Positions 17,820 to 23,516 of a stretch of DNA of 23,516 bases are shown here, one piece after another (the first letter of the stretch is position 1; every line of letters begins with the position of its first letter). The DNA comes from Methylophaga sp. (GTDB taxonomy: Bacteria > Pseudomonadota > Gammaproteobacteria > Nitrosococcales > Methylophagaceae), in assembly GCF_030651745.1 (NCBI RefSeq), contig NZ_JAUSCC010000012.1:1-23516 (forward strand). The letters run 5' to 3'. The position numbers and the translations under genes were made by a program. The notes beneath the pieces are model-generated. The model was not told where the DNA came from and searched no databases. It saw only the letters and a list, made by a program, of their open reading frames with translations.

Positions 17820-18358
17820 AAAATAAAGGTTTGGAAAAACAAATCAGCGATGAAATCATGATGATGGTCAATAGCCGTAAAACGCTGATGTTGTCGACGC
17901 TTGATGAAAACAACCATCCATACGCATCTTACGCGGCATTTGCAGTAGGACGCGACTGTCTTTATGTCTTGCTAAGTGATATTGCTGTACATGGTGTGAA
18001 TCTGCGGATTCATCCACAAGCTTCGGTACTGATTATTGAAGATGAGGATTCAGCCATTGAGTTATTTGCCCGCTTACGGGTGACCTATCAAGTCGAGGCG
18101 GAATGGATCCAGGTCGAATCAGATGCATGGCATGTAGGGATCGCGTTGTTAACTGAGCGTCATGGACAACGTATTACCAACTTGAGTCAGTTAAGTGATT
18201 TCCGCTTGTTCAAGCTTAAACCGCGAGGCGGACGTTATGTGAAGGGGTTCGGTAAGGCTTACCAAATTGATGGTGGAACGTTGGCTGGTGAGAATCTGGA
18301 ACATTTGCGTGATGGTCATACCAAACGTGAAGTGGTCATCACGCAGAACGAATCTTAA
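17816..18358 (+). CDS. hutZ: HutZ, haem-degrading protein of the split-barrel (HugZ-like) family
   Basis: This 180-residue protein has the pyridoxamine-phosphate-oxidase-like split-barrel fold used by HutZ/HugZ to open haem and release iron. Visible family features are the start of the barrel (TLMLSTLDENNHPYASYAAF), VHGVNLRIHPQASVLIIEDE, an aspartate D128 in SDFRLF near the place of the catalytic Asp of V. cholerae HutZ, and a C-terminal EHLRDGH, where H163 or H168 should be the haem ligand. Which histidine ligates is inferred. It overlaps hutX by 4 bases, with AGG seven bases before the ATG, and a strong terminator follows. HutW, its partner in Vibrio, is not here. Confidence 0.92.
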   Translation: MKNKGLEKQISDEIMMMVNSRKTLMLSTLDENNHPYASYAAFAVGRDCLYVLLSDIAVHGVNLRIHPQASVLIIEDEDSAIELFARLRVTYQVEAEWIQVESDAWHVGIALLTERHGQRITNLSQLSDFRLFKLKPRGGRYVKGFGKAYQIDGGTLAGENLEHLRDGHTKREVVITQNES

Positions 18359-18363
18359 TCAAC

Positions 18364-18393
18364 AAAGCGCCACGATTTATCGTGGCGCTTTTG
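18364..18393. terminator. Bidirectional rho-independent terminator after hutZ
   Basis: A perfect 12-bp stem (AAAGCGCCACGA / TCGTGGCGCTTT) with loop TTTA begins five bases after the hutZ stop and ends in TTTTG. The matching A-rich side serves the convergent SH3-protein gene equally well. Confidence 0.93.
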
Positions 18394-18403
18394 TCATCAA
18401 GGG

Positions 18404-19081
18404 TTAGAAATTGCCCCATGAACTTTTTTTGCGCATTCTCAGGCTTGGCATTACCAGGCCAATAAGTATGCCGCCAAATAATACGGCGGCACCAATCAAA
18501 AACCAGTTCTTTGCATCATTGTCTTTCAGTGTGTTGTTTTCGATAACGATGGATTGAATCTCATGGTCAATTTGCTGCAGACGTTCTTTTAGCTGGCGAT
18601 TTTCGTTTTCCAGTGCCACTGCATTCGAAGCGGTACGGCGTAAATCATCCAGCTCTTTACTGAGGCGCTGCGCCGTTTCTTTGAGGGTCATATTTTGATC
18701 GTCAGCTTCTGAAGTTTGTGAGCTGAGTTGGGCCAGTTCTTCTTTATAACTGGTGACTTCCAGTTCAAGGTTGGCGATACGTTGTTCTTTAGCGGCCAGT
18801 TGTTCACGTGCACTGGGGTTGTTGTTTAAGTAACGTGACAGTACCCAGCCTTCCACGCCATCCTTGGTGCGTACTTTGGAATAGCCGGATGGATCGTTTT
18901 CCAACACTGTCAGCTCGGTGCCGGATTTAAGCATTTTACGAATACCAAATTCCAACCCCTGACCATTACGCATGGTAATTTCAAGTTCATCTGATACGTA
19001 ACGAGTTGTCTGGGCCGCACTGATTCCTGGCATTAAGATTGGGCTGGCAATAAGCAACAAGCTGATAATGATTTTTTTCAC
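18404..19081 (-). CDS. SH3b/coiled-coil membrane-anchored protein (TIGR04211, YgiM-like)
   Basis: This 225-residue envelope protein of unknown function has a signal peptide (1-23, MKKIIISLLLIASPILMPGI then SAA), a bacterial SH3 domain (about 27-87, RYVSDELEITMRNG to VEGWVLSRYL), a long coiled coil (about 92-187) and a C-terminal membrane helix (about 192-212) with a short basic tail. That order matches E. coli YgiM and the TIGR04211 family. I use the GTG at 19081, which starts the signal peptide exactly; the longer frame opens with a TTG at 19141 that lacks a ribosome site and would bury the signal sequence. It shares a terminator with hutZ. Confidence 0.85.
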   Translation of the reverse strand: MKKIIISLLLIASPILMPGISAAQTTRYVSDELEITMRNGQGLEFGIRKMLKSGTELTVLENDPSGYSKVRTKDGVEGWVLSRYLNNNPSAREQLAAKEQRIANLELEVTSYKEELAQLSSQTSEADDQNMTLKETAQRLSKELDDLRRTASNAVALENENRQLKERLQQIDHEIQSIVIENNTLKDNDAKNWFLIGAAVLFGGILIGLVMPSLRMRKKSSWGNF

Positions 19082-19235
19082 ACGTGTATCCGGCTTTAGA
19101 TTAAAGCACCATTCTAGCAGAAGGAATACGGCTGATTTCAAGTGCAGTTAAGAATCATTAGCAAGTCTTAATAAGTGTTAATGGCTTTGTCATAAAAGCT
19201 TGCTAGTCTGAGTGGTGAATTAAAAGAGGTGGGTT

Positions 19236-19676
19236 ATGGAAAAGTTCAGAATCATGTTTTTATGTACGGGAAATTCCTGTCGCTCACAAATGGCTGAAGG
19301 GTGGGCAAGATTTTTGGCTGGTGATGATGTTGAAATACGTTCTGCCGGAATAGAAGCGCATGGTCAAAATGCTCAGGCCATCAAAGTGATGGCAGAAGTT
19401 GGTATTGATATTTCGCAACAAGAATCCATCCGGGTTAATGGCGAAATGCTGGAGTGGGCCGACTTATTGGTCACCTTATGTGAAAACGCCGATGAGCAGT
19501 GCCCCATCGTAAGTCCACATACCTTGCGTTTACATCTGCCCTTGACCGATCCGGCGAAATATCGTGGCACAGAAGAAGAAATCCTCGCGGAATTTCGCCT
19601 GACTCGTGAAAAAATCAAACAACGCGTCAATTATGTTTTGCAGCAGTTAAACAAGTCTGTGGTAAACGCACGCTGA
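19236..19676 (+). CDS. arsC: ArsC, thioredoxin-coupled arsenate reductase (LMW phosphatase fold)
   Basis: This 146-residue protein has the P-loop CTGNSCRS (C10-S17). Two further cysteines, C82 and C89 (TLCENADEQC), and D105-P106 (LTDPAKY) sit exactly where S. aureus pI258 ArsC has its relay cysteines and general acid. This supports reduction of arsenate to arsenite with recycling by thioredoxin, rather than simple tyrosine phosphatase activity. The ATG has GAGG six bases upstream. No arsR, arsB or acr3 gene is adjacent; the neighbours are the SH3 protein (divergent) and the c-di-GMP gene (convergent, 7-base gap). A weak 7-bp inverted repeat (TAGCAAG 19159-19165, CTTGCTA 19199-19205) lies upstream. 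Confidence 0.87.
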   Translation: MEKFRIMFLCTGNSCRSQMAEGWARFLAGDDVEIRSAGIEAHGQNAQAIKVMAEVGIDISQQESIRVNGEMLEWADLLVTLCENADEQCPIVSPHTLRLHLPLTDPAKYRGTEEEILAEFRLTREKIKQRVNYVLQQLNKSVVNAR

Positions 19677-19683
19677 TATCTGC

Positions 19684-21474
19684 TTAGCTGGCATTTGCCA
19701 GCGGCGGGCAATCTGACGGTTTGAGTTGATACAAGCTGTTGCCGGGAATTTTCTTTGCCTTGGACTTTGCTTTAGTGGCATATTCAGCCAAATCAGTTTC
19801 ATCTCTGAGATAATCAAAATCACTGATAGTTACCGCACCGATAGATAAGCTCAATAATGGATAAAATACCTGTTGTCCATGACGGTCTTGAGCTTGAATG
19901 CCACCTTGCTGCAAGTGTTCTGTTGTGTACAGCTCAACATAGAGTGATTCAAATGTTTTCAGCATTTTTTTGCAACGGCTTTGCCAATCCTTGCTGTCAA
20001 ATATCACAATAAAATCATCACCACCGACATGGCCTAGAAAATCCACCTCCAGATCCAAATGCTGACTGAGAAGTTTGGCGGTTTTATTAATAACTTTGTC
20101 GCCTTTGTTATAGCCATAGGTGTCGTTATAGGGTTTGAAATTATCCAAGTCGAAATAACACACCGTGGCATGGCGTTTCTGTTGAATAGCTTGTTGAATA
20201 TGCTCATTGAGCGGCACATTGCCTGGCAACCCGCTTAGTGGGTTGGCGTGACGAGCGATAGTCAGTTGCAAGTCGGTAATTTGTCGCAGCAAATCCATCA
20301 AACTGCCTACACCTCGATAATAGCCTTGTTCACAAATGATAAAGACGCTGTGCTGCTGGGAAGAATCCTGACTGGTGATTTGCTGACTGAGGTTTTTCAG
20401 CGGCATCGAGGTTTCGGCAATAATCGGTCTCCTGTCCATAAATAAATGAATAGGCTTACGACCATGCAGATCCCGACCATAACGGCTGGCATACAGCGTC
20501 ATAAATTCATCCCGCCATACCATTCCTGCAATGCTGTCGTTATCGTTTAATACCGGTAAAGAAGCTAATTTCACCGCGCTCTGAAAACGTTCGCCGACGT
20601 GATTTACGTCATGGTAAGTTCGGACAGGGGTGAGTTGGGTTAACAGAGTGCCCACCAATGAATCGGAACGTGGTACGCCAGAAGGGATGTTTTCTCGGGT
20701 TTGTCGTTTGGCAAATAAAGCGGGTGATAAATCTCTTTTAGGAGTTGTTGTTGGTCTGGAAAAGTAATAGCCTTGGGCAAAATGCATTTCCATCGATTGC
20801 GCCACTAAGTATTCTTCACGCACTTCAACACCTTCACCGATTACCCGGCAATTACTGCTAAGGGCGATATCAATCATCGATTGCACAAATTGTTTTTTCT
20901 GCTGATCTTCATGAATATTCTGCATGAAGTGCCTGTCCAGCTTGACGTAATCCGGCTTTAATTCAGACCAGGTTCGTAGTCCGGAATAGCCTGCGCCTAA
21001 ATCATCAATCGCAATAGAAAAACCCATATCACGATAGTGTGCGGTCGCCTCACGCATCAGATCGTAATCGTCAATTGGATATTGCTCGGTTAATTCTATA
21101 ACGACTTGTTCGGCGGGAATCCGGGCTTTTTTGAGAAACTTTGCCGTTAATCCATGCGGATAATCGGGTTGTAATAACGCTGCCGGAATGGTGTTGATAA
21201 ACAGTTTGGCATTAAGATTTAATTCACCAAAGCGGGCAATGGCGATTTCTCTGCAGAGTAGATCCAGTTCAGCGAGCCGACCATGCCTGCTGGCAGCATC
21301 AAAAAGGTTTATCGGAGAGTGTAAAACACTGTCGGATGGACCGCGGATCAGCGCCTCATAGCCATATATCTGATGGCTCTTCAACGAAACAATCGGTTGA
21401 AAAATCGGAGTGAGTGCCGCCGTGGCAAGGATGTCTTCCAATGACCTAAATTGTAATAGTTCTTCTTGAGTCAT
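19684..21474 (-). CDS. EAL/CBS-like/GGDEF cyclic-di-GMP signalling protein
   Basis: The 596-residue cytoplasmic protein has an N-terminal EAL domain (about 15-245), a CBS-pair-like middle (about 285-405) and a C-terminal GGDEF domain (about 412-585). The EAL part keeps the phosphodiesterase residues: EALIR (40-44), N94, E127, D157-D158 (AIDDLGAGYSG), K178, E214 in GEGVE and Q234. The GGDEF part reads GGDDF (484-488) and has no RxxD inhibitory site (LEVD at the equivalent place), while FDLDNFK (441-447) is intact. Phosphodiesterase activity seems likely; cyclase activity is uncertain. No membrane helix is seen. The ATG at 21474 has CGGA six bases upstream. Confidence 0.9.
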   Translation of the reverse strand: MTQEELLQFRSLEDILATAALTPIFQPIVSLKSHQIYGYEALIRGPSDSVLHSPINLFDAASRHGRLAELDLLCREIAIARFGELNLNAKLFINTIPAALLQPDYPHGLTAKFLKKARIPAEQVVIELTEQYPIDDYDLMREATAHYRDMGFSIAIDDLGAGYSGLRTWSELKPDYVKLDRHFMQNIHEDQQKKQFVQSMIDIALSSNCRVIGEGVEVREEYLVAQSMEMHFAQGYYFSRPTTTPKRDLSPALFAKRQTRENIPSGVPRSDSLVGTLLTQLTPVRTYHDVNHVGERFQSAVKLASLPVLNDNDSIAGMVWRDEFMTLYASRYGRDLHGRKPIHLFMDRRPIIAETSMPLKNLSQQITSQDSSQQHSVFIICEQGYYRGVGSLMDLLRQITDLQLTIARHANPLSGLPGNVPLNEHIQQAIQQKRHATVCYFDLDNFKPYNDTYGYNKGDKVINKTAKLLSQHLDLEVDFLGHVGGDDFIVIFDSKDWQSRCKKMLKTFESLYVELYTTEHLQQGGIQAQDRHGQQVFYPLLSLSIGAVTISDFDYLRDETDLAEYATKAKSKAKKIPGNSLYQLKPSDCPPLANAS

Positions 21475-21540
21475 ATTGAATCCGGAAAATATTTTGCCAA
21501 GGACTCATCAATTAATGAGGACTTAAAAATGGGATAACAA

Positions 21541-21600
21541 AGAAAAATGATGGTGTAACAGAACCTTGATATCACCAAGAGTCACTGTTACGCCATCATT
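21541..21600 (-). terminator. Rho-independent terminator of ppa
   Basis: Minus-strand arms AATGATGGCGTAACAG (21600-21585) and CTGTTACACCATCATT (21561-21546) pair over 16 positions with one G-T wobble and are followed by TTTCTTTG. The 23-base loop contains a small inner CTTG/CAAG stem. It begins 11 bases after the ppa stop codon. Confidence 0.8.
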
Positions 21601-21610
21601 AGTCAGGTCA

Positions 21611-23179
21611 TTAGTTCAAGCTGTTTTGGTAGGCATTCATTGCTTGTTTTAAGACATTCATTGCTTCTTGATGATCAGAGAAGCCTTGTGCCTCCATGCC
21701 GCCATTTGGGCCTTTGTAGTTTTCAAACCAGAGACGAACGATTTCGGAAACGGCCGGAAACTCTTCATCCAGTTGTTTCATCGACTCGACGTTAGCGAAA
21801 GGACTGTCTTCAGTGATCACAGCAATCAATTTGTCATCCTGTTCACCACCATCCAACATTTTTAATACACCAATCAAACGCACTGACAAGACTTCGCCAC
21901 GAGGAATGGATTGACCTAACACCAAAACATCCAATGGATCGCCATCCCCGCCCAGTTCTTTTGGCATCGCAGTGCCTGGGATGGTGCCGTAATTACCCGG
22001 ATAACCCAGGTAATTTACGATACGCGGTTTGTCATTTTTCATTTCCCAGATAATTTCCTGAGTATTGTCTTTGTTCATTTCCCACTTGGCAGACGTTCCC
22101 GTTGGGATTTCAATCAGAGCATTGACTTCACCGTCGACATTAATGGCGGGAACCGCCATTAAGTCTTGGTTCGAAGATAAGGTGAACGTATCTTTAAGTT
22201 GCATGATTTGGCTGTGATTCACAGCTTTGTCAAAACTCAAACCATTGGCGCTCATTTGTTTTTTATAACGTAGCGTATAGTCGATTTTCTTATTGGCACG
22301 GAACAGCTTTTCAAATTCCTTTTTATCAAAACCTTCGTACTGTCCCATATGGCTAGGCGATTTTGCTAGGCCACCTACACTATTACCTTTTACTGCCAGA
22401 ATGGCTTCGGCAACATCTTTAACGGCCTTTTTATAGCCTTTCATCGAGTTCAGATCATATTGGCTTAAATCAACCTTTGAATAGATCTCTTTACCCCAGT
22501 AAAACTCCACAAAGTTGATGGCTGGCTTAGGTTTATCCCAGGCAATTTCACGGGCAAAGTAAACCAGTGAGCGATAAAGATTGTTGTGAAAGTTCTCCAA
22601 ACCCAGGCTTTCTGGCAGGGCGCTGTGCTCCATCGGTTCAAACTTATCGTCATACAACCATAAGTTGTTTTCCGCTTGCATCTTGCTCCAGAACTCATCC
22701 ATCGACGCTAAATCACGGTAATCGTCAGCAACAACGACATGCACTTCAAAGTTGGCACCGCCATCCGGCATATGCCAGAACACGTTGAACGTATGATGAC
22801 CATCGGTCAGATACAAACCGTTATCAGGGCCAATCACCACGGTTTTCATATCTTTCGTGGCAGTACCAACAGGATCGGTACATTCGAATGAACCTGGCAC
22901 AGCTACATTAGATTTTGCTGAAAAATCTTTAATGGCTTTCTGGCCATTGGCTTCGCAGATTTCATCAAATTTCTTTTCAGAGTCATCATCATAACGACCC
23001 AGCTTATAAAACACTTGGTCATAACCAACAGAAGCTTGTGTTGGTTTAAGTTGGTGTAATTGAACGGGTATAACATCACCTTTTTTAACTTGGGCAAGAT
23101 GATCATCAGCTAATGCCAGACTGCTGAATAAACTCAGGCTGGTTATCGATAACATCACTAAACGTGACATAACATTCAT
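21611..23179 (-). CDS. ppa: Exported ParB/Srx-like domain fused to family I inorganic pyrophosphatase
   Basis: This 522-residue protein joins three parts. A signal peptide (1-24, RLVMLSITSLSLFSSLALA) predicts export to the periplasm. A ParB-like domain of the ParBc_2 type (about 35-245) carries VIGPDNGLYLTDGHHTFNVF, with DGHHT at 126-130 as the likely catalytic core. A complete family I pyrophosphatase (about 335-522) follows, with IEIPTGTSAKWEMNKD, NYGTIP (396-401), DGDPLDVLVL (412-421), DGGEQDDK (443-450) and FENYK (485-489). The second activity splits pyrophosphate into two phosphates. The ATG at 23179 has GGAG seven bases upstream; an in-frame TTG at 23194 is rejected. Family I enzymes are normally cytoplasmic and about 175 residues long. 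A phosphate-selective porin gene lies upstream on the same strand. Confidence 0.88.
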   Translation of the reverse strand: MNVMSRLVMLSITSLSLFSSLALADDHLAQVKKGDVIPVQLHQLKPTQASVGYDQVFYKLGRYDDDSEKKFDEICEANGQKAIKDFSAKSNVAVPGSFECTDPVGTATKDMKTVVIGPDNGLYLTDGHHTFNVFWHMPDGGANFEVHVVVADDYRDLASMDEFWSKMQAENNLWLYDDKFEPMEHSALPESLGLENFHNNLYRSLVYFAREIAWDKPKPAINFVEFYWGKEIYSKVDLSQYDLNSMKGYKKAVKDVAEAILAVKGNSVGGLAKSPSHMGQYEGFDKKEFEKLFRANKKIDYTLRYKKQMSANGLSFDKAVNHSQIMQLKDTFTLSSNQDLMAVPAINVDGEVNALIEIPTGTSAKWEMNKDNTQEIIWEMKNDKPRIVNYLGYPGNYGTIPGTAMPKELGGDGDPLDVLVLGQSIPRGEVLSVRLIGVLKMLDGGEQDDKLIAVITEDSPFANVESMKQLDEEFPAVSEIVRLWFENYKGPNGGMEAQGFSDHQEAMNVLKQAMNAYQNSLN

Positions 23180-23221
23180 AGTGTAACTCCACAAATTAAG
23201 AGTAGTTGAAGAAATTAGTTT

Positions 23222-23262
23222 TAAAAAAAAGCCCCACCTTAAAAACTAAGGTGGGGCTTTTT
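23222..23262 (-). terminator. Strong rho-independent terminator of the porin gene
   Basis: A perfect 16-bp stem (AAAAAGCCCCACCTTA / TAAGGTGGGGCTTTTT, loop AAAAC) lies 23 bases after the porin stop. Read on the minus strand it ends in a run of eight T. Only about 45 bases separate it from the ppa ATG, leaving little room for a separate ppa promoter. Confidence 0.93.
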
Positions 23263-23285
23263 CTCAGGAGATAGCTTGCTTCAAA

Positions 23286-23516
23286 TTAGAATGAAACCTG
23301 ACCGCGCAATAAGAACGCTTTGATATCGCCTTCAGCATTGTTAGCTGCATCAGATTTGATATCAGAATCAACATAGTTCGCCATAAAGCGAATATTGTCA
23401 TTGACATACCAGTTCACACCGATAGTCCAGATTTCACTTTTAGTGCCCAAGGCACCAGTGATGTTGGCCGGTAAATTGTCATTGAATGCACTGCTATCAA
23501 ACACATCCAGTTCGTC
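23286..23516 (-). CDS. Phosphate-selective porin of the OprP/OprO family (C-terminal fragment)
   Basis: The frame is open to the window edge, giving the last 76 residues. The sequence WTIGVNWYVNDNIRFMANYV, then alternating strand-like segments and an ending LRGQVSF with terminal phenylalanine, is what closes OprP/OprO-type outer-membrane barrels. Such porins pass phosphate or polyphosphate, though many family members are of unknown selectivity. The gene ends 24 bases before a strong terminator and is followed by the exported pyrophosphatase. The start, signal peptide and specificity loops are outside the window. Confidence 0.7.
   Translation of the reverse strand, partial: DELDVFDSSAFNDNLPANITGALGTKSEIWTIGVNWYVNDNIRFMANYVDSDIKSDAANNAEGDIKAFLLRGQVSF

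Noticed and set aside
19082..19141. TTG-initiated longer SH3 protein
   Set aside because: No ribosome site precedes the TTG, and the signal peptide begins exactly at the GTG at 19081.
19159..19205. 7-bp inverted repeat (TAGCAAG/CTTGCTA) before arsC as an ArsR operator
   Set aside because: Arms are short, the spacer is 33 bases, and no arsR gene is present; a chance repeat cannot be excluded.
1..23516. CRISPR arrays, tRNA or rRNA genes, transposases, phage or defence genes
   Set aside because: I looked for regularly spaced repeats, cloverleaf or rRNA-like stretches and hallmark proteins and found none.

Overview
The window reads as ordinary chromosomal DNA of a free-living, AT-leaning gammaproteobacterium. 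The type IV pilus chemosensory order pilG-pilH-pilI-pilJ, the HAD phosphatase/rppH pair, GatCAB-type amidotransferase, a two-domain ArgA, IlvD and a HutX/HutZ haem locus together fit that class. A Methylophaga/Thiotrichales-like organism is my best guess from overall flavour, but that is inference. I see no rRNA, tRNA, CRISPR array, phage or transposase, and coding is dense and continuous with no gene-free stretch over 300 bases.

Layout. (1) 1-1431, minus strand: pilG, pilH, pilI and the start of pilJ, the chemosensory system governing twitching motility. A CRP/Vfr-like palindrome lies in the divergent region with gshA. (2) 1705-4118: gshA (glutathione synthesis, plus strand) and, convergent to it, a stand-alone FIST sensory protein whose upstream region carries an 11-bp perfect inverted repeat. 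(3) 4269-7133: gatB with its own terminator, a HAD-IB phosphatase, and divergently rppH (mRNA 5' pyrophosphohydrolase). (4) 7130-10401: argA (minus) and ilvD (plus), arginine and branched-chain amino acid synthesis. They are followed by a palindromic intergenic element of about 140 bp. (5) 10556-18358: a haem-uptake island. An outer-membrane TonB-dependent receptor, hutX and hutZ are read rightward, and hmuT-hmuU-hmuV leftward, from one divergent control region with a Fur-box-like sequence; an ABC exporter lies downstream of hmuV. The logic is: receptor moves haem across the outer membrane, HmuT carries it in the periplasm, HmuUV imports it, HutX chaperones it and HutZ degrades it to release iron. 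(6) 18404-21474: an SH3b/coiled-coil membrane protein, a thioredoxin-type arsenate reductase, and an EAL/CBS-like/GGDEF cyclic-di-GMP protein with a GGDDF signature. (7) 21611-23516: an exported fusion of a ParB/Srx-like domain with a family I inorganic pyrophosphatase, next to the end of a phosphate-selective (OprP/OprO-type) porin gene.

The most unusual object is the exported ParB-like/pyrophosphatase fusion beside the phosphate porin; periplasmic phosphate scavenging is an attractive but unproven reading. Second-tier points are the palindromic repeat element after ilvD, the operator-like repeat before the FIST gene, the GGDDF/no-I-site c-di-GMP enzyme, and the cysteine pair in the haem receptor's ligand loop. 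Several starts were moved to internal codons with good ribosome binding sites (pilH, the FIST gene, ilvD, hmuT, hutX, the SH3 protein, ppa).
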